A DNA stretch of 64,000 nucleotides from the NCBI RefSeq assembly GCF_047948215.1, contig NC_134458.1, positions 139,794,536 to 139,858,535 on the forward strand, in the 5' to 3' direction. Shown piece after piece: positions 12,221-24,384 of the stretch. Source of the DNA: Lycorma delicatula. Taxonomy: Eukaryota; Arthropoda; Insecta; Hemiptera; Fulgoridae. The notes beneath the pieces were generated by a model, which was not told the origin of the DNA, did not search any database, and worked only from the letters and a program-made list of their open reading frames with translations. A program made the translations under genes and the position numbers. Positions within the stretch are counted from its first letter, which is position 1. Every line of letters begins with the position of its first letter.

Positions 12221-13782
12221 TTATATATTGTTTAATTAATAAAAACGGGTAAATTAATTTCTTGCTTACGATATTTGTTTTAAACTTCCGTATGGCTGTA
12301 ATGTAAGTACAACATCAGTAATAAGAGGCGCCAGTCAGGTTGCTTTTATTGAGAGTAATGGTATTTGAGAGTTAATGAAAGAACAGCCAATCCCTGTAGA
12401 GAACATGGTATTCTTGCAGGGTTTAATACGAATTGCATTATCAGCAAGTCAAACTATTGCATCAGTTTAACACATGATGCAACAGTTTATAAGAATAAAA
12501 AACTCGTTGGGAAATCACTTTCATTTTTTCTTAAGTTTGGCTATTCTAAGAATGCCTGTGCCATTTTGGAGTAATGTGTTTCCTATGTCTGGATCGCCTA
12601 AAAGCTATGAACCTACTTAGATATAACTACTTTTTTTTTTTTTTGAGAGTTAAAAGCGATTTGGGTTTATAACTCCGGATTGCTGGATAACAAATCTTCA
12701 AATTTGGTACCTTGACTTATGTATAAGTGGGACTGATTAAAGATTGAATTAGGGATCTCAATGTGATAAGGAGATAGAGGGTGGTTAAGGATTATATCCC
12801 TTTTGAATTGGACTTGATGAAAATTTTACCATTAGATTATTTTAAGATGAAGTTTTGTCGTTAAATTTTTCTCATAATTACCTAAAAAAATAATTTATAA
12901 TATTTTAATTTATAATAATTTCTCATAATCACCTAAAGCAAATTTATTGTTTGAATATAACTCATGAAAAAAAAAAAAAAATAGCTTAAATTTATCGGAA
13001 ATAATCAAAAAATTTACAGCTGTGTTTCATCTATCAACAGAAAATGTATAAAATAATATTATTTTTTTAATTTTATTGTATTATTTATAAATATTTTCTA
13101 CTACTAAATTGATGTAATCAATCATTAAGAATGAATATCGTGAAAATGGGTGACTCACTTAAAGCCAATATTAAGTATTATTCGTATTTATGAAATTTCA
13201 ATCTGTGTTTACTGGTGTAAGGAATGATAAAATAATTTTGAAATTGCTGAACTCAAAGTAAAAAAACGTTAAGTCAAAATGTGTGACATAAACATTGAAA
13301 CATGTCTTTGTAAAAATAAAAAAAAACCATTTTGTCATAGCCGATGTTTTGTATTCTTACATCTGATTTTACTTGTTTATATTTGTTCAAAAAGCTTGTA
13401 TCGAATGTGTTGATATGTTATGTTTGTTATTCAAGAGATGTAGAAGTAATTCAACAAACCAGATCCAGTAGGTCTTTATTGGATCAATTCTCTTTCCTTC
13501 TCTCTTGCACACTCAATATTTCTTTCTGTTTGAACGTCTATATCACGATTTTCAATCAGTGTACCTTATAATGCGGTCAATAGCAGCAGACTCATAGTAG
13601 TTTTGCTATTTTTAGATCAATAATTGACCCAACTTTTCATCGTTATTGCATCAGAATGAATAAGTTTTTTTTTAGTTATTACCCGTAGGAATTGAATTTT
13701 AAAAATAGATGGATGATTTCATAAAGTATAAAATAATTAAAAAAGTGTAATTGTGTAATAGTATATATATATACATATACAG
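12221..13782. other. AT-rich non-coding DNA
   Basis: No gene found. The part at about 12640-12840 is slightly less AT-rich and has the look of a dispersed non-coding repeat, but no partner copy is visible here. Confidence 0.4.
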
Positions 13783-14209
13783 GGTCATATTAAAGTATGA
13801 GATTAGCTTCATATTTCAAAACTGATAGATACTAGGAGATTGCAACAAGTGTGGATCTACATAGGTACAAAATTATTACTTTTCAGTGTTGGAAACTTTT
13901 TCCGCCATTTTAGGTACGCCATATTAAATCAAACGTTTTTTTGGTGAACATGTAATATATGGTTTTACTAGAACATTTTTCGAGTAAAAGATTGTTAAAT
14001 CCATTTCTCGATAAACACCTCCGTTTTCGAATTATAAGCAATCAAAATTTGAGAAAACGGAAAATTGCGGTAGTAGATAAATCGAGGTAAAACGACTCGT
14101 AATAACTTTTCTGTTTCCTTTTACCATCAGAATTTCAACCAATAACAAACTTTAAACAGGTACTGTTGGATTTAATGCCCGAAACAATAAAAATAAAACC
14201 TTCACAATA
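13783..14209. other. Possible arm of a DNA transposon
   Basis: A short TA/CATA tract at 13761-13780 is followed by CAGGGTCATATTAAAG. Tc1/mariner ends in this window often start with a C/T-AGGG-like run directly after TA repeats (compare 28767). No matching inverted end was found. The R1-like LINE fragment may have interrupted it. Identity is uncertain. Confidence 0.3.
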
Positions 14210-14219
14210 ATATTTTTTA

Positions 14220-14600
14220 TTTTTTTAATTTACGCACAGGTTCTACTGATGGAATTATCCAATCACTATCAGCAGACTACCGACTAAAACCATCCCCGTT
14301 TCTATCAGGACCCGACCCGGAACCGTTTAACACATTACTTCTGGCCGAGTCCTCCAATAACAGCCTGAGAAGGCCGCTACATAATTTTCAGGACCATCCA
14401 GGTCACCTTTCTTGGTCCTGAGAATGCTGCCAACGAATCTGGCCACGCTCTCCCTGCTGCTCAGGTTACGGATCATCTTCGCAACCACGTTGTGGGGGCT
14501 CAGTGCCCGAGATCCGCCACTAGTGTCCCTCGATCTGCCGCCCACCGAGCATATTTGAAATACGCGTGCTCGGCGTCGTCCCGTACATCGGGTAATAATA
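14220..14600 (-). mobile_element. R1-like LINE, 3' fragment
   Basis: A GC-rich island in AT-rich surroundings. On the minus strand, starting at about 14592, it reads DDAEHAYFKYARWAADRG and then, after a one-base deletion near 14500, LSPHNVVAKMIRNLSSRE and FVGSILRTKK, with a stop at 14327. This is the zinc-finger-to-C-terminus part of an ORF2 of the R1/I group; the DDAEH block is also present in the LINE at 43942-46674. Sequence down to about 14240 would be 3' UTR, and the A-rich stretch at about 14213-14228 on the minus strand fits a tail. The copy is strongly 5'-truncated and cannot move by itself. Confidence 0.7.
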
Positions 14601-14623
14601 ATAATAATTATTATTATTAATAA
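14592..14623. repeat. TAA/TTA microsatellite
   Basis: TAA repeats run directly into TTA repeats, making a self-complementary tract between the LINE fragment and the following inverted-repeat element. Confidence 0.8.
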
Positions 14624-15101
14624 ATTTGCACCACTACTTCAAGTTAAATGGCTAGATCATTTGATATTTACTTTTATTATTACAATAACCAATTTTAAAA
14701 TTTAGTTAAATGTTTCCAATCTTAAATTACTTATGCAATTTTTTTTAAAATTTAAGCAATTTAACAAAAAAATTGAAATTTCAAAAATATATTACAAATT
14801 TAGAGTAGTAAATTTGTATTACCTTACAAAAGTTAACGCCTCATTTTGGCTGCTTACTTCAACTATACTTTAACAGTATTTGATTATTTCAAAATTAATT
14901 ACGTATTACTTAAGATTAGCGCATTCTCAAGCTGTAGAGGGGAAACATTTTGAACACTTAAAGCATAGAATTATATGCTTTAAAATTTATTGTATAAAGT
15001 AGTTTAGGACCGAAAACATTTAGTTTAATTTTAGAATTAAATATTGTGATAAAATAAATATCAGCTAACCTAGCCATTTAATTTGAAGTAGTGTTGCAAA
15101 T
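14624..15101. mobile_element. MITE-like element, about 90-bp inverted ends
   Basis: The left end starts ATTTGCACCACTACTTCAAG, and the reverse complement of the right end starts ATTTGCAACACTACTTCAAA. Similarity continues for about 90 bases, through TTAAATGGCTAG, TGATATTTA and AAATGTTT, with scattered differences. The 478-bp unit has no coding frame. Long similar inverted ends around a short non-coding core are typical of MITEs or folded non-autonomous DNA transposons. I could not identify a target-site duplication, so the superfamily is open. Confidence 0.65.
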
Positions 15102-17071
15102 CATCACTTACTGTGTAATATTATTAGTGTTTGGGTTATTAATTCCAACATTAATTGTTTAAAGTTTGTTATTGAATACAATTTTGAAGATAATACGAAA
15201 GAAAAAAGTTACTACGGAACGTTTTACCTCATTTTATTACAACTATGATTTTTGCGTTTTTGCAGTTTTGCTTATAACTGTAGAACTACATTTATCTATG
15301 AACAAGTTCACCATAGTTTTTCTCGTAAAATTATACATTAAAATCATTAATATAATGCCAACTTCCTAATTTAAAAAAAAAAAAAGTTTGATTTAATGTC
15401 GAGGATCCAATTTGGGGGATAAAAATTTTAAACACATCATAAAGTAGTATCTGTGTACTTATATACACTTATTTCTACTTCCTAGTATCCCTCAATTTTG
15501 AAAAATGAACCTACTTCCTTACTTTAATATCACCTGTGTATATTAATCTTTGATTTATAGTAGAAATTTATTTCTGAGTATGAAAAAAATGGGAATTACC
15601 CATAAAAATTTAATTACTGTTTTTAAGATTTATCTTAAAGGATTTTTGTGCTACAGATAATTTATACTCTCTGTTTATAGTTAAATTTATACAGGGTACA
15701 CATTAGTAAATTAAGATCTAAGCTGTTTTTGTAATTTAAACAATATATAAATAATTAAACTTTTAATAATAGATAAGTAAAAATAGGTTTTATATCAACA
15801 TCTAAAATGTATGATAAAAATTACATTAGTCAATAATATTGTGTAAACATATAAATAACTAAAAATATTTTTGATACCTTAGCTTAATCTGTGTTCAATC
15901 TTTTGCTCTCTTAGGCTTTACTATAAATACATATAACAATTTTTATTATTTACTTATATTCTAATAAACGTAATTTGAAAAACAAGTTTTTCCATGCCTA
16001 ATATAAAAAATAATTGTGTACAAAATACACACAATACAGTGTATTTGTAAGCACTTTGTACAGCGTGTATTAAGTACGTTGTACTTAATAAGCATATTTC
16101 TTAGTAAATAAAAAAAAAAATTCTATAAAATATTAGACTAAAACTAAGGAATTTTATTATACGTAAAGAATAGTTCAGCAACAGAAAAGTTAGCATTCGT
16201 TTTTTCCTTTTCTCTAACTATTGCTGTTTTTCTTAAGGTTCATTATTTTGCATTTTCTGAGGTTAGACAGATCTCAGAACGACTGTACTTTAATGTAAAA
16301 ATATCTTTTCTGAAACCAACGTTCTCTACAGGGAATGCGGTACGGAAATTTTTATAATTTGAAAAAATCCAATATCTCACTGATATTTGGAATTTCAGAT
16401 AAAACGTAGATATACTGTGATTCTCTTTCGGAGGTATTAATTTATTTAGGTTCAATATTCAAATCGATTTATGCTATGTATTCATTCCAATGAAGACAAG
16501 TTTTGTTAAGTTTTTTCCATTGTATAATTTTATTGCTTACTTGGAAAAGAATTTCCAAATTTATTAAAAATAGAATAAATAAATTTATGTTGGCTTTTTT
16601 TTTTAAATGTGTATCTTATAAAGTATAGTTTTAGTCTATAAAACATGTCGTTTTGAATATTTTTTTTCTAATAAATTATTTTAAAATACTGAAGTTTATA
16701 TTGTACAAAACATTAAAAGGTTAAGAGTTTCCGGACTTACGTATATGTGAACTATATTTCTAACATTGATCTGGGGAACATGCTACCAAAATGAAAATTG
16801 TTCTTGAAATCAAGCTGAATTAAAATTTCCTTTGTTCAGATTTCTCTAATATTAAAAAAAAATTGTCTATCATATGATTAGTTATTGTAAATAAAATTAT
16901 TAATATGTCTCTAAACAGTTGTAAAAAGAACTAATTATAAACATAAAAGTTTGTTTATATTTAGACTGCGTTGGCTGTTTCTTGTATAAAGAATATTTCA
17001 CTTACGTAATCTGGAATAAAGACGATTTCTGGAAGAAATGTGATTTATGTGTAGAATCCTCGGAAAAACAT
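15102..17071. other. AT-rich non-coding DNA
   Basis: No gene or clear repeat found, only homopolymers and short AT-rich frames with no recognisable protein similarity. Confidence 0.45.
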
Positions 17072-17177
17072 ATTTTACAGGGGGAAAAATACGAAATATA
17101 CGTTTGTATATTTTTACACGTTTACATACGTTTAAAATATGTAAAAATAGATTTTACAGGGGAAAAATACGAAATAT
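17072..17177 (+). repeat. Direct repeat, two copies 79 bp apart
   Basis: ATTTTACAGGGGGAAAAATA plus ACGAAATAT-type continuation at 17072-17099 recurs at 17151-17177 with one G fewer. This is probably a local duplication that has since diverged between the copies. Confidence 0.75.
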
Positions 17178-17214
17178 GTAGAAAGTATACGTATATTATA
17201 TACAGAGAAATATA

Positions 17215-18300
17215 ATGGGTGTTTTTTAGGAACGGTAGAACTTTGAATTGAAATAAAACATATAAAAAGATAAATATGAAGCCAATTTTGTTTTTATCCG
17301 AAAGATAACTTTCTGACATTTAATTTTTGGAAATAATTTCTGGCATATGTCCACCACGACTAGTTTTGATAAACCGGATTCGAGAAGTCCAATTTTGAAC
17401 CACTTTTTCAAGTAATTGGGAATGTATTTCGTTAATAACACGAGTTATATTTGCTTCTAAAGCGTCAGTTGTTGTTGGTTTATCAGCATAAACCAGAGAC
17501 TTCACATATTCTCAAAGAAAGTAATCCACTGGCGTTAGGTCACATGGTTTTGGAGGCCAATTCACTGGATCATTTCGTAAAATAATTTTGCCGCTAAATT
17601 GTTGTTTCAATAAATTGATTCTTTCGGTAGCAATATGAGGCGCTGAAACCAAAACTTTTGCAGATCGATGTTATGCAAATTTTGAAACAAATACTCGTAA
17701 TCAGTGATCATTGATCTGTAACGATCACCATTGACAGTAAGATGCACTCCGGCCTCATTTTTAAAAAAATAAGGACCGACGATGCCTCCAACATGTAACT
17801 CACACCATACAGTGCATTTTTCAGGATGCAATGGAGACTCATAAATTTCCTGAGGATTGATCTTACTCCATATACGGTAATTGTGCTTGTTGGCATAACC
17901 ATTTAACCAGAAATGAGCTTCGTCACTAAACAATATTTTTCGATAAAAAAGGGTATCAGTTTCCAATTGATTTCAAACAAACGAAGCTTATTACGGTTCT
18001 TGCACCAATTGCATCTTGTGTGGGTGTAGACAAAGATCTTTACGTAAAATTTCCCATCTAGGGGATGGACAAAGTCCAAGTTGAGAACGGCGACGAATAG
18101 ACACATTCGGATCTTCTTCAACACTATCACTGACAGCACCGATATTTTCATCTGTACGTACAGATCTTTGTCTTCTTGTTGGTTTTTTATTGAGTAGAAT
18201 AAACGTTTTTCAAAATTTATCAACAGTTTGACGAATAAATTGTTCTGATGGACGATTAAAATTACGAAGTGCTTTAAACGTTTGGTGAACAAAACATTGA
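17215..18300 (-). mobile_element. Mariner-type transposon, truncated
   Basis: This contains a transposase relic (17320-18289) and, beyond its 3' end, a plausible terminal sequence beginning ATGGGTGTTTTTTAGGAACG at 17215 next to TATA. The other terminus is not seen: the N-terminal side runs into a TG/CG microsatellite at about 18313-18342. The left boundary is therefore tentative and the right boundary is where similarity stops. Confidence 0.6.
17320..18289 (-). pseudogene. Mariner-type DDE_3 transposase relic
   Basis: Read across frames from 18289 down, the relic shows VHQTFKALRNF and QTVDKF, then RRQRSVRTDENI and SVRRRSQLGL-like helix-turn-helix sequence (read here as NVSIRRRSQLGL), HPHKMQLVQE, and then a long clean block (17966-17607). 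That block has ILFSDEAHFWLNGYANKHN (first catalytic Asp), VWCELHVGGIVGPYFF and LTVNGDRYR. At about 17655 an 8-base deletion removes the QDG of the expected FQQDGA motif, so the second catalytic Asp is gone. Past it, SHIATERI, NWPPKPCDLTPVDYFLWEYV (third Asp) and a C-terminus ending EIISKN are readable. Length and block order match Tc1/mariner-like proteins common in insects. The gene is dead. Confidence 0.8.
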
Positions 18301-18312
18301 TTTTGGAAATAT

Positions 18313-18342
18313 TATATGTGTGTGCGCTCGCGCACGTGCGCG
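18313..18342. repeat. TG/CG alternating microsatellite
   Basis: This is an alternating purine-pyrimidine tract (TGTGTGTGCGCTCGCGCACG and onward). Such tracts can adopt Z-DNA in principle. It lies between the mariner relic and the long-TIR element. Confidence 0.8.
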
Positions 18343-18354
18343 TGCGTGTTTAGT

Positions 18355-18998
18355 GTAATTCACAAAGGATGTAACAAAAATTTAGTATACGTTATACTAT
18401 TGAAAAAAATAACAGTCATATAAACATAAATTCGGAAACGCTTCTTTAGCTAGTGTCAGCTGGCGATAGATTTCTCGTTGAGTTCTGCGCCTTCGGTAAA
18501 ATTAAGCGAGACTGTAATTCTTGAGATCCAAACTAAGGAATAAATTTAGTGGTTTTATATAAAATCAAACTGTATTTTTATTAGTTTTTGAGAAATCTTG
18601 GTAAAAGATAAAAGATAGGAGTCGAAAAACATACTGTTTTATGTTTGGCATAAAATAACTTTGTTAAATGCATAATAAGGACGTAAAAAGTTTTAAACAA
18701 AACTTGTAGTGAATTGGATTAAAAGTACGAGTAAAATAGTATGAGTAAAGTTCACAGAATATAAATAGATAAGAAAAAATTTAAAAACCACTAAATTAAG
18801 GAGTATTCCTTAATTTGGGCAACATGAATTAGAGACTAGCTTTATTTTACCGAAAGCGCAGAAATCAGGGCGAAATGTTTCGCCAGCCGAAGCACACTAA
18901 CGATGCGTTTCCGAACCTATGTTTATTGAACTTTCTTTTTTTAATTTCATTAATAGAACATGTCCTGGAAATTTATTACATTCTTCTTAAATCACCTG
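18355..18998. mobile_element. Non-autonomous long-TIR element
   Basis: Left and right parts are inverted copies of each other. Both ends contain AACATA, TTCGGAAACGC, GCTGGCGA, TTCTGCGC and TTCGGTAAAAT in the same order when the right end is reverse-complemented, giving an inverted repeat of at least 120 bp. The core has no coding frame. Its ends and core, including AAACAAAACTTGTAG, resemble the larger transposase-bearing element at 34275-37087 (ACAAAACTTGTAGAG near 35450). It is best explained as a short derivative of that family. Exact termini are uncertain by tens of bases. Confidence 0.65.
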
Positions 18999-19003
18999 TG
19001 TAT

Positions 19004-19032
19004 ATCATCATCATCATCATCATCATCATCAT
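19004..19032. repeat. (ATC)n microsatellite, LINE tail
   Basis: About nine ATC units read as (GAT/ATG)n on the minus strand, directly beyond the 3' end of the LINE fragment. RTE-type LINEs often end in short tandem repeats rather than poly(A). Confidence 0.8.
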
Positions 19033-19400
19033 GATATGATGTTCTGCCTGTTGGCAGGTTCCTGGCTTCACTGTTGTCTCCATCTGTTTCTATCCCATAA
19101 TTTTCTTTTCATCTCATCATACTCTTCACTACCTTTTATGTCGTTTATTAACTTCTGCCTCTTCCTTCCTTTTCTTTTTTCACCTTCAACGAATCCTTCA
19201 AGAATTATGTATATTATTTCGTTTCCCCTAATTATATGCCCGATCCAGTTTCCTTTCCTCATGGTGATAGTCGCCAATATTGTTATTGTATTTTTATTTA
19301 TTCTACTTAATGCTTTTATGTTACTTACTCTGTCCACCCATTGTATCTTCTCCATCTTCCTCCAGATCCACATCTCAAAAGCCTCGATCGTTTTTATCAA
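19033..19400 (-). pseudogene. 5'-truncated RTE-type LINE, C-terminal domain
   Basis: An open frame from 19400 to 19068 reads TIEAFEMWIWRKMEKIQWVD, RVSNIKALSRIN, WIGHIIRGNE, ILEGFVEGEKRKGRKRQKLI and ending NRWRQQ. These are the same C-terminal blocks as in the RTE-like LINE at 1162-1803 (EAFEMW, IGHI, LEG.VEG), but from another subfamily. The 3' UTR is very short and runs straight into the (ATG)n tail at 19032-19004. Upstream sequence ends abruptly near 19400, so this is a 5'-truncated copy. The frame is open yet carries no catalytic residues. Confidence 0.75.
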
Positions 19401-19669
19401 TATATTTATGTATAAAGAAGCTTTTATTGTAAAAAGAAACAGCTCCTTTTCTTAAGCGAGTTAAAAAAGGTGAACAATCTGTTTAATATTTTATTATTAT
19501 TTACGAATAATATGAACTAAGTAAACTTATTAATAGAGAATGAAAGTTAATTATATTAGAAAAAAATTATAAATATTTTTTTGTATTATTTTACGTATTC
19601 TCTTAAACGAAGTCTACTTTCTAATAAATGTTATATTTATGTAAAAGGAGTAACTTAACTTAGCTTATT

Positions 19670-19711
<42 letters not shown>

Positions 19712-22700
19712 CATTAATTCTTATTAGAATATTTTATTTATTAATTACATTTATTATTTTTCATCAAAAAGACTTAAAAATTATCTTATAACATAAAAAT
19801 ATTATGTTAATACATGTATGTATGTTAGTGAAGCAAGCAGATTTGTGTCAGTATAATTAATTATTTATAACATTAGTATTTTACGATTATATAAAGTTAG
19901 TAAGAGCAGGGAGAATATGGTTGGAATATGTTCCGTTCTAAACCACGACTAAAATTACATCTTAATCTTTAAGTACTGTAATATTACTGAACTGAAATAG
20001 GTCAGTCAATAATAAAATAATAATACTATTTTACTCTCTGAAGGGTGTTTTGGTGAGAAATATTTTATTATTAAAAACAAACTTTTTTCTATTAATTAAA
20101 TTATTGTATTGTGACCTTAGAAACGTTTTATTTAAGCGTGAAAATATCTTAAATAATTTTTTTTTTTAGATAAGATTTTTTTAGAATAATAATTTTTTCT
20201 ACTGGTGTATAAAAACGCAAATGCATTTACATACACATATAAAACCCAATAAATATATTTACTAAGAAGTAATTATATTGTTGGTAATTTTCAGGGAATC
20301 TAAGCGTAAAAATGTGGTCAGTATTACTAATAAGTTCTCGGATACGTCGTACAGATAATACGTTCCCTTATTCAAAATCGTTTGGCCTGCATACCTTTTT
20401 CATGTTTCTGTGATTACCAAAAATGTTACAAAATTATTAGACCAGGAAATACATAGCAGCTTTTCCAATCAATTAGTATATTTGATAATGCAGTCTAGTT
20501 TGAAATTTAGTTATGAAAATGATTATTTTGTTTCCTTCGGTGTTAGAGTAAGGCGCGGAGATTGCGCTATTGCGGAACGGTCAATTAGTTGAGAAGGTTA
20601 CAAATTAGAGTAGATGAACGAAAATTTGGAAGAAGCCTATAACGAAGGCGATAGTAAAGTTAAGTTAACACATTGATTGAAATATCTGCCGAGGCATCTG
20701 CATCCAAACTGATGACTGTGATATTTAATAAGATTTAGCGGGTCTATAAGACGACCTCCGGTAAAGATCAACAGAGCTAGGAACGGAGGGAGTGGTGTGG
20801 CGAACGGGATCATCACAAGGCGGGTGTCTTTCCCTAAGGAGGTCAGAATGATTCCGATTAAAAGATAGTTGAAACTAGAAAAACTATCTCTTCACTTCGT
20901 AACATTTTCATTTGTGCAACTGTGAAATAAGCAATTTAAAAAATTAACCTAAAAAAAGATATAATTTTAATCAATATACGGGTTTTATAAATATAGAAAC
21001 TTCAAACTAAATCCTATTGTTAAGCGATTAAAAGATTATTAAATCATAAAAAATGAATTCGAGAAAAGAATAACGAAGTTATTTGAATGTATTTTTCCTT
21101 TAAATTTGATAAAAATTAAAGAAAACAGAAGAAGTTCTCAGAATAAAACAAAATTATATGAATTAATCAGCTGATGTGTAATGAAAAAGTAGATCATTAA
21201 TACAGTTCAATATTAGAGATACCGTAACGGGCCTACAGCTTTTTAACTGCCTCCATTTCCGTTTGTTTTCGGCCACTTCCTCACACTTTTACCCCCAATA
21301 CTATTCTCTTTTCTTTGCTCCTGCCAAAGGTTTTCGACTTTTTTTCCCTGGAATCATGTCCTTATTTTCTCCTCAAAGTACTTTATAAACAATTCTTATA
21401 TTCCACTTTTATTGTTGCTATCAACTCATATTTAAAAAAAAAAAATTACTGACCATTTTTTTTTCTTTTCTGTACACCATCTTCCATAGGATCGTAAATA
21501 TTTCCTTATATATTGTCTTCAAAATCTACAGCCGGGTCTGTTCTTTAGAGCTGTGCCAATTAAATTTTTAATGCCAGTTTATATTTATTGAAGTTAGTTA
21601 TGTTATGTTAATATTATTAAATTGTTTATTATTATTATTATTATTTATTAATATTACTTATCATCACTGAAATATATTGATATAATAATGGTGAAGTGTT
21701 TGATACTGCTGTATTTACATGGAAACTGTGTTTTCATTTGCATTTTATCAATATTGTAAATGACTTACTTTGATGATATTGTAAACTATTCTTTTAAATT
21801 TGTCTTGGCTTATATTATTTATCTCTTTTATTCACTGCAAAATTTTCCATTTATTCTGTTTTTAATCATTGCTTGTATCATATCGGTATTATTATATTAC
21901 ACTAATCATTATTGCAATTGATCCATGATTTAGACATTAAAGAGAAACGTGTTATAACAGAAGGATATACTGTTTCAAAATTGACATTGACCGAACAGTA
22001 ATGTAACGACGTTGGCATTACAGAGGACAGGTCCGAACGAATTTGATATAATTCGTGAGAATGGAGCACAAAAATTGAAAGAAAAAAAAACATATGATTT
22101 GATGAGCGCAGATTGTGATTATATATTGTAATTTTCTTTATTTATAGTTAATCAAAGAAGTAAGTATATATTTACAGTATAGTACACAGAAGAACTGGAA
22201 ACGTATTTCAAGGCGGTTACCGACTGGAAAATTATTAAATTGTTATTGAAGTTTGTGCGATCAACATGTTTAATAATTCAAAAATGATACGCTATCCCAA
22301 TAAAATCGATGAAATTGACGAATCGTTTTTCTCCAGATGAAAGAAAATCGCAGGCTAGGTTTACCAACAGCAATGACTATCTTTCGGGGTATGTAGATAA
22401 ACAGGTGATAGTTTTTTTTATACACCGTACCTGACTATTGAGCCAGCAAGTGTAATGTGAGTCTTCCACTCGACCGGGTGACATAATTGTGTCGTATCTA
22501 TGAAGAGCGCATGATGAAATTCATAACTTACCCTCGTATACGATGCGGTTTTATCATTACTGTCAATAGTGCTTTTAATTTCGTTGGTCCGTAAGAGAGA
22601 GGCCAAGGCGCAAACTGTGAAGTTTTCGTGGGATTCCGCTAAATTATGATATAAAATACGAAACAAAACAAATGGTAAATTTCATTATTTAGGGAAGGAA

Positions 22701-24384
22701 AGTAAAAATAACAATAAATAAATAAAAACATTGTAACTGTTAAACAGAATGCTATTTTCGTAATTGTATTATTATGGATTTTTCTATTACTCAAACGATT
22801 TAAATATTTATAGTCATGAAGATGTAAAAGCAGTAATTTTCTTTACAACTATGTAATTGCTATGTCAATTTTCTACCCACTTTTTTATTCATTAAATATA
22901 ATATTATTTATAGATTTTAATAGTAACAACTTGCTTAGACTTCCTTTACTTAAAAATGAGCGAATAATACTTCTATAAACTGTGTTTAGGATCTATTATG
23001 TAATTTTTTAACAGGGAACTGTGTCACAATTTTTATAATTTATAATCACAAAAATAATGAATAGTCATTCATTTATGGCTTTGTAAAATTGTTCCTGTCT
23101 TTTTTTTCAACTAAATCTTGTATGACTCAAGAGACTTCAAACAAAGTTACCTTCTCAGAGAGTAGTGATATTTATTGTTGTAGATAGGTCCTGTCTAAAG
23201 TGAACAGACTGAAGGTTTAAGTTGTAGGTGTAGATATCACATGTACATCGGTCGGTTTAGCGTACATAAATGCAACAATATACTAGTTTCAGTGGTGAAA
23301 AATATTGGAAACAAAGTGATTCTCCATTTTTCTTAATGAATCCGGCATAGGATGCTTGTTATTATTGAAAATGACGTTTCGGCGTTGCCTTGTGTCTCAT
23401 ATTCCCCAAGATTGGTACTTTTATATTATACCTAACATACGCTATGTATTATTATCGATCATTTGGTGTAATCATGACATCTTTAATGCTTTCCTACAAT
23501 CAGATCAAAATTTTAGATTTCAGAAATTCATTGAAAAAAAAAAAACATGTATCAAAAAAATCACATCTTTCCGAATTTCCAGTGAAATATTGCTATCTAA
23601 TTATTGATAAATGTATCAATTATCTAATATTGATAAATGACGAAATGTGTTCACATTGAATACTTGTAGGAAAAACTCTAAGAGTAAATCTTTTATTTTA
23701 TTTGTGATTCATTACTATAAGTCAAATTTAAGAGATATGAAGGAGGTTAAAACCCTGATATTCTTTGTTTTTACACTCTGCATCTTTAAAACGATTTCAG
23801 CATAATTTTATCTTTTCTAAATACGATTAAGAAAAACATTTTTTATACGATTACGCAAAAATATGAGATTAAATAATACTTAGAACATGCTTGAAATTTG
23901 AATAAATTAAACGATAAAGTTTCGTGTTTATATAAACATTAATATCAATAATTTGTAAAAAAAAAATAATTAAATTCAGCCGTTTTTTCGACAGAAAATA
24001 CTAATTGAACAACCAGTTTTTCCAATATTTAAAAAATAATTCTAATTCTATTTTCATTTTAGAGTAATATACTTTTAATTTCAGCTATTTCATTTATTGG
24101 ATTCATTTTATTTTATTGGACCATTATGTCATTTTACAGTTCATTTATTATCAAACAGAATAAAGCATAGTCATTTAGTCGTATTGTAAGAAAAAAATTG
24201 ATTTATCCTAGGTAAAATTTAATTCATTAGGAATACATAGATTTAACTGGTGTATACTAGGAAAAACCATCTTTGTTTGTGTCAATCGATTGACAAAAAT
24301 CGTTCAATTGAACATTAAAAAAAAATCTATGGATTCATGCAATATATATGAAATGAGATTCGAATTTTTGCAAGCAGTTTAGTT
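19401..24384. other. AT-rich non-coding DNA
   Basis: No gene found. A CT/TA microsatellite lies at 19671-19711. At about 20540-20870 the sequence is GC-richer than its surroundings and may be a fragment of an unrecognised repeat. ATT runs occur near 21628-21650. No protein similarity is visible in the short frames. Confidence 0.4.
19671..19711. repeat. (CT)n(TA)n microsatellite
   Basis: About 11 CT units followed by about 9 TA units. Confidence 0.9.

Noticed and set aside
17903..18292. 129-codon minus-strand frame taken as a separate protein
   Set aside because: It is mostly an out-of-frame reading of the mariner transposase N-terminus; the matching blocks lie in the neighbouring frames.
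19036..19455. 139-codon plus-strand frame rich in Phe, Leu and Ser
   Set aside because: It is antisense to the RTE-type C-terminal fragment at 19068-19400; its hydrophobicity comes from the pyrimidine-rich complement.
22418..22666. 82-codon minus-strand frame of ordinary composition
   Set aside because: No recognisable motif, no splice context, and chance frames of this size are common in the window.
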